Source: Aphelocoma coerulescens (Eukaryota > Chordata > Aves > Passeriformes > Corvidae). Taken from it: a DNA stretch of 64,000 bases. The notes under the pieces are model-generated. The model saw nothing but the letters and a program-made list of their open reading frames with translations, was not told the DNA's origin and ran no database searches. A program made the translations under genes and the position numbers. Below are positions 1 to 12,600 of this stretch, piece after piece. How positions within the stretch are numbered: the stretch's first letter is position 1; every line of letters begins with the position of its first letter. The stretch spans positions 146,576 through 210,575 of the forward strand of contig NW_027183581.1 of NCBI RefSeq assembly GCF_041296385.1, given 5' to 3'.

Positions 1-411
1 GTGTCAGGAAGGAAAACGTTGCAAAAGCACCCCCTTCTCTTATCAGCATATAAATTGTGCACAACAGGCTGCGGCACCGAACCTTCCTTCTCAGATAGAC
101 ATGCCATCACACTTTTCACTCTTGCAGCTCGGTTGAAAAGCTCCAGCAGCTGCTCCCGCAATAGCAAAAGGTTCTAGAAGTGAAAGCCAGTTTGGGGCTG
201 CACCTTCTCCTTGCCGCATGTAAGCCACACCAAACTCCCTGATGCACTCTGTCCTCCCCTTCTCAAAGGAGTAGACGGTGGCATCAGGACACACCTGTGT
301 CCCAGCAGCTGGGTGCCCAGCCGGGAGCAGGAGCAGGGCTGGGGCTGCTCCCAAAGTTGCCCCGCCCCAATGCCAGAGCCGGACATATGCTGAGGGGGGG
401 CTGGATCAGGC

Positions 412-417
412 TTTATT
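412..417 (-). promoter_or_regulatory. Minus-strand AATAAA in the macrosatellite unit (candidate poly(A) signal; recurs in every unit)
   Basis: The plus strand reads GGCTTTATTGTCC, so the minus strand carries AATAAAG. It is retained in every copy, including the partial unit 19. Whether it processes any transcript cannot be told from sequence; no upstream gene was recognised on that strand. Confidence 0.3.
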
Positions 418-749
418 GTCCAGCTGCATGCCAGGAGTGAGCACAAAATCTACCTGCATTCTCTGCAGCATGCCATCCTGGAGCAGAGCCATTGCCAAAG
501 GAAGCCGTCAGCCCGTGCCAAGCCAGTGCCGGAGTGGGATCCTAGCAGCACCTGTGGAAGCCGGGAGAGAGGAGCCCACCTGGAGCAGGTTCGTGCAGGA
601 TTAATCATCCCGTGGCTTCCCACCAGGGTCCTGTTGCTTCCAAAAGGCCCCACAGTGTCACTGTGGCCCCTCGGTTCCACCAGGTTCCATAGCGTCACTG
701 TGGTGCCCAGGGTTCCGTCAGCTTCGCCAGCATCCCCACGGTCTGCAGA

Positions 750-1049
750 GCTCCCCGAGCTTCTGTGGTGTCACAGTGGAGGCAGGGTTGCATCAGGTTC
801 CATAGCATCAGCACGGTCTCCAGGGCTCCCAGAGGTTCTGTGGTGTCACAGTGGAGGCAGGGTTGCATCAGGTTCCATAGCATCACCACAGTCTCCAGGG
901 CTCCCTGAGCTTCTGTGGTGTCACAGTGGAGGCAGGGTTGCATCAGGTTCCATAGCATCAGCACGGTCTCCAGAGCTCCCAGAGCTTCTGTGGTGTCACA
1001 GAGGAGGCAGGGTTGCATCAGGTTCAATAGCATCAGCATGGTCTCCAGG
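750..1049. repeat. 75-bp minisatellite nested in the macrosatellite unit (4 copies; unit 1 shown)
   Basis: Four exact-length 75-bp copies start at 750, 825, 900 and 975, followed by a degenerate fifth at 1050. Each carries TTCTGTGGTGTCACAG, AGGCAGGGTTGCATCAGG and GTCTCCAGG. The core CTGTG-GTGT-CACAG is an interrupted inverted repeat. More degenerate versions precede the tract (about 650-750), so the 75-bp unit probably amplified from an older, looser repeat. The tract recurs in every unit and explains all length differences between units. Confidence 0.95.
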
Positions 1050-4000
1050 GCTCCCCTGAGCTTCTGTGGTGGTGTCACAGAGGAGCCAGGCTTCCTTGTA
1101 GTTCCCCAGCATCACAAAGGCTCTCCTGGGAGCCACGGGTCACAAAGCACCGTGGGCTCTGTGCAGCCCCGCTGTGTCACAATGGCCGCTGGCTTCCACG
1201 AGCCCCCGCAGTGTCCCAGTGGGCCCCGTGGCTTTAGGAGTGGGTGGCTGGGAGTTGGTGCCAGCGGCTGGGGGAGCAGCAGCAGGGACTGTGTGTGGAC
1301 AGTGCCATGGCCACTTGTGTGGCCACTGGTGTCTCTGTGCCAGGCACAGCCGTGGTGTGTAACACCGGCTCTGGGTCCTTTGGCTGTGCAGGTGGCAGTC
1401 ACAGCCTGGAGCAGGGCTGCTCCCGGGGGACAGCCTGGGGCAGGAGGCTGCTGGAGATTCATTCCCCACACTCCTTGTCATGAGGTGCTCAGAGTGATTG
1501 GAAAGGCTGTTGGCAGCAGGCAGTTCTCTGGGTTCAAGCTGTGGAGCTGTCAGCGGGAATGCAAAGGCCAAGCTGGTGAGCCTTTTGTCCTGGTGCCTTT
1601 AGTGTGTGAGCAGTCCCTGGTGCCGTTGTCTTTGGATCCTGAGTGTGGGAGAGGCAAGGCTTAGGATGGTGCGTAGAGCTGAGAAGGAAAGTGCCGAGAG
1701 CAGCGTGTGTGCTGCTGCTTTGAGGGGTGCAGTTGAAGTTGTAGGCAGCAAGAGCTTTCTCAGCTGGCCCTTTTGTGAGCTCTGCTTTTGCCAGATGACT
1801 TCCATCTTACCCTCTTACCATCTTAGCCTCTCATTTTTGCATATCCCAAACCCCCTTCCAAACATCCAGCAGCTGCTTGTAAAGAAGAAGTCCTAGAACA
1901 AAAAGCCAGTGCTGCCTTTCATAGCCCCTTTGCTGTCTATGAAGTAGAGGAAAGAAGCTAGTGAGACGCACTTTCTTTCTCAACTCCATAGAGCGCATCC
2001 TTCTCTCAAGGTGGCAGAGTCCTTGGCGGAAGTGAAGCATCTGCAGCTGCAGTTCAGACTGAGAGATGTGCCAGGACAGGAAACATTTGCTGACCTTCCC
2101 TGTTCCCTGTGCAACATGATTCTCGCATCCCAGTCACTTTCACATACCTTCGGTACCCCTGAGTCCAAGCAGCTAAAGCTCACAGAGACAGAAGTGTCAG
2201 GAAGGAAAACGTTGCAAAAGCACCCCCTTCTCTTATCAGCATATAAATTGTGCACAACAGGCTGCGGCACCGAACCTTCCTTCTCAGATAGACATGCCAT
2301 CACACTTTTCACTCTTGCAGCTCGGTTGAAAAGCTCCAGCAGCTGCTCCCGCAATAGCAAAAGGTTCTAGAAGTGAAAGCCAGTTTGGGGCTGCACCTTC
2401 TCCTTGCCGCATGTAAGCCACACCAAACTCCCTGATGCACTCTGTCCTCCCCTTCTCAAAGGAGTAGACGGTGGCATCAGGACACACCTGTGTCCCAGCA
2501 GCTGGGTGCCCAGCCGGGAGCAGGAGCAGGGCTGGGGCTGCTCCCAAAGTTGCCCCGCCCCAATGCCAGAGCCGGACATATGCTGAGGGGGGGCTGGATC
2601 AGGCTTTATTGTCCAGCTGCATGCCAGGAGTGAGCACAAAATCTACCTGCATTCTCTGCAGCATGCCATCCTGGAGCAGAGCCATTGCCAAAGGAAGCCG
2701 TCAGCCCGTGCCAAGCCAGTGCCGGAGTGGGATCCTAGCAGCACCTGTGGAAGCCGGGAGAGAGGAGCCCACCTGGAGCAGGTTCGTGCAGGATTAATCA
2801 TCCCGTGGCTTCCCACCAGGGTCCTGTTGCTTCCAAAAGGCCCCACAGTGTCACTGTGGCCCCTCGGTTCCACCAGGTTCCATAGCGTCACTGTGGTGCC
2901 CAGGGTTCCGTCAGCTTCGCCAGCATCCCCACGGTCTGCAGAGCTCCCCGAGCTTCTGTGGTGTCACAGTGGAGGCAGGGTTGCATCAGGTTCCATAGCA
3001 TCAGCACGGTCTCCAGGGCTCCCAGAGGTTCTGTGGTGTCACAGTGGAGGCAGGGTTGCATCAGGTTCCATAGCATCACCACAGTCTCCAGGGCTCCCTG
3101 AGCTTCTGTGGTGTCACAGTGGAGGCAGGGTTGCATCAGGTTCCATAGCATCAGCACGGTCTCCAGAGCTCCCAGAGCTTCTGTGGTGTCACAGAGGAGG
3201 CAGGGTTGCATCAGGTTCAATAGCATCAGCATGGTCTCCAGGGCTCCCCTGAGCTTCTGTGGTGGTGTCACAGAGGAGCCAGGCTTCCTTGTAGTTCCCC
3301 AGCATCACAAAGGCTCTCCTGGGAGCCACGGGTCACAAAGCACCGTGGGCTCTGTGCAGCCCCGCTGTGTCACAATGGCCGCTGGCTTCCACGAGCCCCC
3401 GCAGTGTCCCAGTGGGCCCCGTGGCTTTAGGAGTGGGTGGCTGGGAGTTGGTGCCAGCGGCTGGGGGAGCAGCAGCAGGGACTGTGTGTGGACAGTGCCA
3501 TGGCCACTTGTGTGGCCACTGGTGTCTCTGTGCCAGGCACAGCCGTGGTGTGTAACACCGGCTCTGGGTCCTTTGGCTGTGCAGGTGGCAGTCACAGCCT
3601 GGAGCAGGGCTGCTCCCGGGGGACAGCCTGGGGCAGGAGGCTGCTGGAGATTCATTCCCCACACTCCTTGTCATGAGGTGCTCAGAGTGATTGGAAAGGC
3701 TGTTGGCAGCAGGCAGTTCTCTGGGTTCAAGCTGTGGAGCTGTCAGCGGGAATGCAAAGGCCAAGCTGGTGAGCCTTTTGTCCTGGTGCCTTTAGTGTGT
3801 GAGCAGTCCCTGGTGCCGTTGTCTTTGGATCCTGAGTGTGGGAGAGGCAAGGCTTAGGATGGTGCGTAGAGCTGAGAAGGAAAGTGCCGAGAGCAGCGTG
3901 TGTGCTGCTGCTTTGAGGGGTGCAGTTGAAGTTGTAGGCAGCAAGAGCTTTCTCAGCTGGCCCTTTTGTGAGCTCTGCTTTTGCCAGATGACTTCCATCT

Positions 4001-5135
4001 TACCCTCTTACCATCTTAGCCTCTCATTTTTGCATATCCCAAACCCCCTTCCAAACATCCAGCAGCTGCTTGTAAAGAAGAAGTCCTAGAACAAAAAGCC
4101 AGTGCTGCCTTTCATAGCCCCTTTGCTGTCTATGAAGTAGAGGAAAGAAGCTAGTGAGACGCACTTTCTTTCTCAACTCCATAGAGCGCATCCTTCTCTC
4201 AAGGTGGCAGAGTCCTTGGCGGAAGTGAAGCATCTGCAGCTGCAGTTCAGACTGAGAGATGTGCCAGGACAGGAAACATTTGCTGACCTTCCCTGTTCCC
4301 TGTGCAACATGATTCTCGCATCCCAGTCACTTTCACATACCTTCGGTATCCCTGAGTCCAAGCAGCTAAAGCTCACAGAGACAGAAGTGTCAGGAAGGAA
4401 AACGTTGCAAAAGCACCCCCTTCTCTTATCAGCATATAAATTGTGCACAACAGGCTGCGGCACCGAACCTTCCTTCTCAGATAGACATGCCATCACACTT
4501 TTCACTCTTGCAGCTCGGTTGAAAAGCTCCAGCAGCTGCTCCCGCAATAGCAAAAGGTTCTAGAAGTGAAAGCCAGTTTGGGGCTGCACCTTCTCCTTGC
4601 CGCATGTAAGCCACACCAAACTCCCTGATGCACTCTGTCCTCCCCTTCTCAAAGGAGTAGACGGTGGCATCAGGACACACCTGTGTCCCAGCAGCTGGGT
4701 GCCCAGCCGGGAGCAGGAGCAGGGCTGGGGCTGCTCCCAAAGTTGCCCCGCCCCAATGCCAGAGCCGGACATATGCTGAGGGGGGGCTGGATCAGGCTTT
4801 ATTGTCCAGCTGCATGCCAGGAGTGAGCACAAAATCTACCTGCATTCTCTGCAGCATGCCATCCTGGAGCAGAGCCATTGCCAAAGGAAGCCGTGAGCCC
4901 GTGCCAAGCCAGTGCCGGAGTGGGATCCTAGCAGCACCTGTGGAAGCCGGGAGAGAGGAGCCCACCTGGAGCAGGTTCGTGCAGGATTAATCATCCCGTG
5001 GCTTCCCACCAGGGTCCTGTTGCTTCCAAAAGGCCCCACAGTGTCACTGTGGCCCCTCGGTTCCACCAGGTTCCATAGCGTCACTGTGGTGCCCAGGGTT
5101 CCGTCAGCTTCGCCAGCATCCCCACGGTCTGCAGA

Positions 5136-5510
5136 GCTCCCCGAGCTTCTGTGGTGTCACAGTGGAGGCAGGGTTGCATCAGGTTCCATAGCATCAGCAC
5201 GGTCTCCAGGGCTCCCAGAGGTTCTGTGGTGTCACAGTGGAGGCAGGGTTGCATCAGGTTCCATAGCATCACCACAGTCTCCAGGGCTCCCTGAGCTTCT
5301 GTGGTGTCACAGTGGAGGCAGGGTTGCATCAGGTTCCATAGCATCAGCACGGTCTCCAGGGCTCCCAGAGGTTCTGTGGTGTCACAGAGGAGGCAGGGTT
5401 GCATCAGGTTCCATAGCATCAGCACGGTCTCCAAGGCTCCAAGAGCTTCTGTGGTGTCACAGAGGAGGCAGGGTTGCATCAGGTTCAATAGCATCAGCAC
5501 AGTCTCAAGG
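5136..5510. repeat. 75-bp minisatellite, five-copy allele in unit 3
   Basis: Five copies instead of four make unit 3 2,268 bp long. The last copies carry variants (GTCTCCAAGGCTCCAAGAG, GTCTCAAGGG) that are rare in the left block; GTCTCAAGGG recurs in units 15-17. Confidence 0.92.
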
Positions 5511-6654
5511 GCTCCCCTGAGCTTCTGTGGTGGTGTCACAGAGGAGCCAGGCTTCCTTGTAGTTCCCCAGCATCACAAAGGCTCTCCTGGGAGCCACGGG
5601 TCACAAAGCACCGTGGGCTCTGTGCAGCCCCGCTGTGTCACAATGGCCGCTGGCTTCCACGAGCCCCCGCAGTGTCCCAGTGGGCCCCGTGGCTTTAGGA
5701 GTGGGTGGCTGGGAGTTGGTGCCAGCGGCTGGGGGAGCAGCAGCAGGGACTGTGTGTGGACAGTGCCATGGCCACTTGTGTGGCCACTGGTGTCTCTGTG
5801 CCAGGCACAGCCGTGGTGTGTAACACCGGCTCTGGGTCCTTTGGCTGTGCAGGTGGCAGTCACAGCCTGGAGCAGGGCTGCTCCCGGGGGACAGCCTGGG
5901 GCAGGAGGCTGCTGGAGATTCATTCCCCACACTCCTTGTCATGAGGTGCTCAGAGTGATTGGAAAGGCTGTTGGCAGCAGGCAGTTCTCTGGGTTCAAGC
6001 TGTGGAGCTGTCAGCGGGAATGCAAAGGCCAAGCTGGTGAGCCTTTTGTCCTGGTGCCTTTAGTGTGTGAGCAGTCCCTGGTGCCGTTGTCTTTGGATCC
6101 TGAGTGTGGGAGAGGCAAGGCTTAGGATGGTGCGTAGAGCTGAGAAGGAAAGTGCCGAGAGCAGCGTGTGTGCTGCTGCTTTGAGGGGTGCAGTTGAAGT
6201 TGTAGGCAGCAAGAGCTTTCTCAGCTGGCCCTTTTGTGAGCTCTGCTTTTGCCAGATGACTTCCATCTTACCCTCTTACCATCTTAGCCTCTCATTTTTG
6301 CATATCCCAAACCCCCTTCCAAACATCCAGCAGCTGCTTGTAAAGAAGAAGTCCTAGAACAAAAAGCCAGTGCTGCCTTTCATAGCCCCTTTGCTGTCTA
6401 TGAAGTAGAGGAAAGAAGCTAGTGAGACGCACTTTCTTTCTCAACTCCATAGAGCGCATCCTTCTCTCAAGGTGGCAGAGTCCTTGGCGGAAGTGAAGCA
6501 TCTGCAGCTGCAGTTCAGACTGAGAGATGTGCCAGGACAGGAAACATTTGCTGACCTTCCCTGTTCCCTGTGCAACATGATTCTCGCATCCCAGTCACTT
6601 TCACATACCTTCGGTATCCCTGAGTCCAAGCAGCTAAAGCTCACAGAGACAGAA

Positions 6655-9600
6655 GTGTCAGGAAGGAAAACGTTGCAAAAGCACCCCCTTCTCTTATCAG
6701 CATATAAATTGTGCACAACAGGCTGCGGCACCGAACCTTCCTTCTCAGATAGACATGCCATCACACTTTTCACTCTTGCAGCTCGGTTGAAAAGCTCCAG
6801 CAGCTGCTCCCGCAATAGCAAAAGGTTCTAGAAGTGAAAGCCAGTTTGGGGCTGCACCTTCTCCTTGCCGCATGTAAGCCACACCAAACTCCCTGATGCA
6901 CTCTGTCCTCCCCTTCTCAAAGGAGTAGACGGTGGCATCAGGACACACCTGTGTCCCAGCAGCTGGGTGCCCAGCCGGGAGCAGGAGCAGGGCTGGGGCT
7001 GCTCCCAAAGTTGCCCCGCCCCAATGCCAGAGCCGGACATATGCTGAGGGGGGGCTGGATCAGGCTTTATTGTCCAGCTGCATGCCAGGAGTGAGCACAA
7101 AATCTACCTGCATTCTCTGCAGCATGCCATCCTGGAGCAGAGCCATTGCCAAAGGAAGCCGTGAGCCCGTGCCAAGCCAGTGCCGGAGTGGGATCCTAGC
7201 AGCACCTGTGGAAGCCGGGAGAGAGGAGCCCACCTGGAGCAGGTTCGTGCAGGATTAATCATCCCGTGGCTTCCCACCAGGGTCCTGTTGCTTCCAAAAG
7301 GCCCCACAGTGTCACTGTGGCCCCTCGGTTCCACCAGGTTCCATAGCGTCACTGTGGTGCCCAGGGTTCCGTCAGCTTCGCCAGCATCCCCACGGTCTGC
7401 AGAGCTCCCCGAGCTTCTGTGGTGTCACAGTGGAGGCAGGGTTGCATCAGGTTCCATAGCATCAGCACGGTCTCCAGGGCTCCCAGAGGTTCTGTGGTGT
7501 CACAGTGGAGGCAGGGTTGCATCAGGTTCCATAGCATCACCACAGTCTCCAGGGCTCCCTGAGCTTCTGTGGTGTCACAGTGGAGGCAGGGTTGCATCAG
7601 GTTCCATAGCATCAGCACGGTCTCCAGGGCTCCCAGAGGTTCTGTGGTGTCACAGAGGAGGCAGGGTTGCATCAGGTTCCATAGCATCAGCACGGTCTCC
7701 AGGGCTCCCCTGAGCTTCTGTGGTGGTGTCACAGAGGAGCCAGGCTTCCTTGTAGTTCCCCAGCATCACAAAGGCTCTCCTGGGAGCCACCGGTCACAAA
7801 GCACCGTGGGCTCTGTGCAGCCCCGCTGTGTCACAATGGCCGCTGGCTTCCACGAGCCCCCGCAGTGTCCCAGTGGGCCCCGTGGCTTTAGGAGTGGGTG
7901 GCTGGGAGTTGGTGCCAGCGGCTGGGGGAGCAGCAGCAGGAACTGTGTGTGGACAGTGCCATGGCCACTTGTGTGGCCACTGGTGTCTCTGTGCCAGGCA
8001 CAGCCGTGGTGTGTAACACCGGCTCTGGGTCCTTTGGCTGTGCAGGTGGCAGTCACGGCCTGGAGCAGGGCTGCTCCCGGGGGACAGCCTGGGGCAGGAG
8101 GCTGCTGGAGATTCATTCCCCACACTCCTTGTCATGAGGTGCTCAGAGTGATTGGAAAGGCTGTTGGCAGCAGGCAGTTCTCTGGGTTCAAGCTGTGGAG
8201 CTGTCAGCGGGAATGCAAAGGCCAAGCTGGTGAGCCTTTTGTCCTGGTGCCTTTAGTGTGTGAGCAGTCCCTGGTGCCGTTGTCTTTGGATCCTGAGTGT
8301 GGGAGAGGCAAGGCTTAGGATGGTGCGTAGAGCTGAGAAGGAAAGTGCCGAGAGCAGCGTGTGTGCTGCTGCTTTGAGGGGTGCAGTTGAAGTTGTAGGC
8401 AGCAAGAGCTTTCTCAGCTGGCCCTTTTGTGAGCTCTGCTTTTGCCAGATGACTTCCATCTTACCCTCTTACCATCTTAGCCTCTCATTTTTGCATATCC
8501 CAAACCCCCTTCCAAACATCCAGCAGCTGCTTGTAAAGAAGAAGTCCTAGAACAAAAAGCCAGTGCTGCCTTTCATAGCCCCTTTGCTGTCTATGAAGTA
8601 GAGGAAAGAAGCTAGTGAGACGCACTTTCTTTCTCAACTCCATAGAGCGCATCCTTCTCTCAAGGTGGCAGAGTCCTTGGCGGAAGTGAAGCATCTGCAG
8701 CTGCAGTTCAGACTGAGAGATGTGCCAGGACAGGAAACATTTGCTGACCTTCCCTGTTCCCTGTGCAACATGATTCTCGCATCCCAGTCACTTTCACATA
8801 CCTTCGGTATCCCTGAGTCCAAGCAGCTAAAGCTCACAGAGACAGAAGTGTCAGGAAGGAAAACGTTGCAAAAGCACCCCCTTCTCTTATCAGCATATAA
8901 ATTGTGCACAACAGGCTGCGGCACCGAACCTTCCTTCTCAGATAGACATGCCATCACACTTTTCACTCTTGCAGCTCGGTTGAAAAGCTCCAGCAGCTGC
9001 TCCCGCAATAGCAAAAGGTTCTAGAAGTGAAAGCCAGTTTGGGGCTGCACCTTCTCCTTGCCGCATGTAAGCCACACCAAACTCCCTGATGCACTCTGTC
9101 CTCCCCTTCTCAAAGGAGTAGACGGTGGCATCAGGACACACCTGTGTCCCAGCAGCTGGGTGCCCAGCCGGGAGCAGGAGCAGGGCTGGGGCTGCTCCCA
9201 AAGTTGCCCCGCCCCAATGCCAGAGCCGGACATATGCTGAGGGGGGGCTGGATCAGGCTTTATTGTCCAGCTGCATGCCAGGAGTGAGCACAAAATCTAC
9301 CTGCATTCTCTGCAGCATGCCATCCTGGAGCAGAGCCATTGCCAAAGGAAGCCGTCAGCCCGTGCCAAGCCAGTGCCGGAGTGGGATCCTAGCAGCACCT
9401 GTGGAAGCCGGGAGAGAGGAGCCCACCTGGAGCAGGTTCGTGCAGGATTAATCATCCCGTGGCTTCCCACCAGGGTCCTGTTGCTTCCAAAAGGCCCCAC
9501 AGTGTCACTGTGGCCCCTCGGTTCCACCAGGTTCCATAGCGTCACTGTGGTGCCCAGGGTTCCGTCAGCTTCGCCAGCATCCCCACGGTCTGCAGAGCTC

Positions 9601-12600
9601 CCCGAGCTTCTGTGGTGTCACAGTGGAGGCAGGGTTGCATCAGGTTCCATAGCATCAGCACGGTCTCCAGGGCTCCCAGAGGTTCTGTGGTGTCACAGTG
9701 GAGGCAGGGTTGCATCAGGTTCCATAGCATCACCACAGTCTCCAGGGCTCCCTGAGCTTCTGTGGTGTCACAGTGGAGGCAGGGTTGCATCAGGTTCCAT
9801 AGCATCAGCACGGTCTCCAGAGCTCCCAGAGCTTCTGTGGTGTCACAGAGGAGGCAGGGTTGCATCAGGTTCAATAGCATCAGCATGGTCTCCAGGGCTC
9901 CCCTGAGCTTCTGTGGTGGTGTCACAGAGGAGCCAGGCTTCCTTGTAGTTCCCCAGCATCACAAAGGCTCTCCTGGGAGCCACGGGTCACAAAGCACCGT
10001 GGGCTCTGTGCAGCCCCGCTGTGTCACAATGGCCGCTGGCTTCCACGAGCCCCCGCAGTGTCCCAGTGGGCCCCGTGGCTTTAGGAGTGGGTGGCTGGGA
10101 GTTGGTGCCAGCGGCTGGGGGAGCAGCAGCAGGGACTGTGTGTGGACAGTGCCATGGCCACTTGTGTGGCCACTGGTGTCTCTGTGCCAGGCACAGCCGT
10201 GGTGTGTAACACCGGCTCTGGGTCCTTTGGCTGTGCAGGTGGCAGTCACGGCCTGGAGCAGGGCTGCTCCCGGGGGACAGCCTGGGGCAGGAGGCTGCTG
10301 GAGATTCATTCCCCACACTCCTTGTCATGAGGTGCTCAGAGTGATTGGAAAGGCTGTTGGCAGCAGGCAGTTCTCTGGGTTCAAGCTGTGGAGCTGTCAG
10401 CGGGAATGCAAAGGCCAAGCTGGTGAGCCTTTTGTCCTGGTGCCTTTAGTGTGTGAGCAGTCCCTGGTGCCGTTGTCTTTGGATCCTGAGTGTGGGAGAG
10501 GCAAGGCTTAGGATGGTGCGTAGAGCTGAGAAGGAAAGTGCCGAGAGCAGCGTGTGTGCTGCTGCTTTGAGGGGTGCAGTTGAAGTTGTAGGCAGCAAGA
10601 GCTTTCTCAGCTGGCCCTTTTGTGAGCTCTGCTTTTGCCAGATGACTTCCATCTTACCCTCTTACCATCTTAGCCTCTCATTTTTGCATATCCCAAACCC
10701 CCTTCCAAACATCCAGCAGCTGCTTGTAAAGAAGAAGTCCTAGAACAAAAAGCCAGTGCTGCCTTTCATAGCCCCTTTGCTGTCTATGAAGTAGAGGAAA
10801 GAAGCTAGTGAGACGCACTTTCTTTCTCAACTCCATAGAGCGCATCCTTCTCTCAAGGTGGCAGAGTCCTTGGCGGAAGTGAAGCATCTGCAGCTGCAGT
10901 TCAGACTGAGAGATGTGCCAGGACAGGAAACATTTGCTGACCTTCCCTGTTCCCTGTGCAACATGATTCTCGCATCCCAGTCACTTTCACATACCTTCGG
11001 TATCCCTGAGTCCAAGCAGCTAAAGCTCACAGAGACAGAAGTGTCAGGAAGGAAAACGTTCCAAAAGCACCCCCTTCTCTTATCAGCATATAAATTGTGC
11101 ACAACAGGCTGCGGCACCGAACCTTCCTTCTCAGATAGACATGCCATCACACTTTTCACTCTTGCAGCTCGGTTGAAAAGCTCCAGCAGCTGCTCCCGCA
11201 ATAGCAAAAGGTTCTAGAAGTGAAAGCCAGTTTGGGGCTGCACCTTCTCCTTGCCGCATGTAAGCCACACCAAACTCCCTGATGCACTCTGTCCTCCCCT
11301 TCTCAAAGGAGTAGACGGTGGCATCAGGACACACCTGTGTCCCAGCAGCTGGGTGCCCAGCCGGGAGCAGGAGCAGGGCTGGGGCTGCTCCCAAAGTTGC
11401 CCCGCCCCAATGCCAGAGCCGGACATATGCTGAGGGGGGGCTGGATCAGGCTTTATTGTCCAGCTGCATGCCAGGAGTGAGCACAAAATCTACCTGCATT
11501 CTCTGCAGCATGCCATCCTGGAGCAGAGCCATTGCCAAAGGAAGCCGTGAGCCCGTGCCAAGCCAGTGCCGGAGTGGGATCCTAGCAGCACCTGTGGAAG
11601 CCGGGAGAGAGGAGCCCACCTGGAGCAGGTTCGTGCAGGATTAATCATCCCGTGGCTTCCCACCAGGGTCCTGTTGCTTCCAAAAGGCCCCACAGTGTCA
11701 CTGTGGCCCCTCGGTTCCACCAGGTTCCATAGCGTCACTGTGGTGCCCAGGGTTCCGTCAGCTTCGCCAGCATCCCCACGGTCTGCAGAGCTCCCCGAGC
11801 TTCTGTGGTGTCACAGTGGAGGCAGGGTTGCATCAGGTTCCATAGCATCAGCACGGTCTCCAGGGCTCCCAGAGGTTCTGTGGTGTCACAGTGGAGGCAG
11901 GGTTGCATCAGGTTCCATAGCATCACCACAGTCTCCAGGGCTCCCTGAGCTTCTGTGGTGTCACAGTGGAGGCAGGGTTGCATCAGGTTCCATAGCATCA
12001 GCACGGTCTCCAGAGCTCCCAGAGGTTCTGTGGTGTCACAGAGGAGGCAGGGTTGCATCAGGTTCAATAGCATCAGCACGGCCTCCAGGGCTCCCCTGAG
12101 CTTCTGTGGTGGTGTCACAGAGGAGCCAGGCTTCCTTGTAGTTCCCCAGCATCACAAAGGCTCTCCTGGGAGCCACGGGTCACAAAGCACCGTGGGCTCT
12201 GTGCAGCCCCGCTGTGTCACATGGGCCGCTGGCTTCCACGAGCCCCCGCAGTGTCCCAGTGGGCCCCGTGGCTTTAGGAGTGGGTGGCTGGGAGTTGGTG
12301 CCAGCGGCTGGGGGAGCAGCAGCAGGGACTGTGTGTGGACAGTGCCATGGCCACTTGTGTGGCCACTGGTGTCTCTGTGCCAGGCACAGCCGTGGTGTGT
12401 AACACCAGCTCTGGGTCCTTTGGCTGTGCAGGTGGCAGTCACAGCCTGGAGCAGGGCTGCTCCCGGGGGACAGCCTGGGGCAGGAGGCTGCTGGAGATTC
12501 ATTCCCCACACTCCTTGTCATGAGGTGCTCAGAGTGATTGGAAAGGCTGTTGGCAGCAGGCAGTTCTCTGGGTTCAAGCTGTGGAGCTGTCAGCGGGAAT

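Noticed and set aside
47..54. ATATAAAT as a TATA box in each unit
   Set aside because: A lone A/T-rich octamer without initiator, CpG island or downstream gene; not enough to call a promoter.
915..1664. 249-274-codon plus-strand frame present in every macrosatellite unit
   Set aside because: It starts at GTG inside the 75-bp minisatellite. The only reasonable ATG (1182 in unit 1) is lost in units 6, 7, 10, 11 and 12 (CATGGGCC), and no domain is visible. Conservation follows from near-identity of the units.
1..2193. Macrosatellite unit as a DUX4-like gene array or an rDNA spacer
   Set aside because: No homeobox, rRNA or other domain was found in any frame or strand.
1980..2360. 126-codon minus-strand frame and the overlapping 119-codon plus-strand frame in each unit
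   Set aside because: They overlap on opposite strands, lack recognisable domains, and stay open only because the copies are young.
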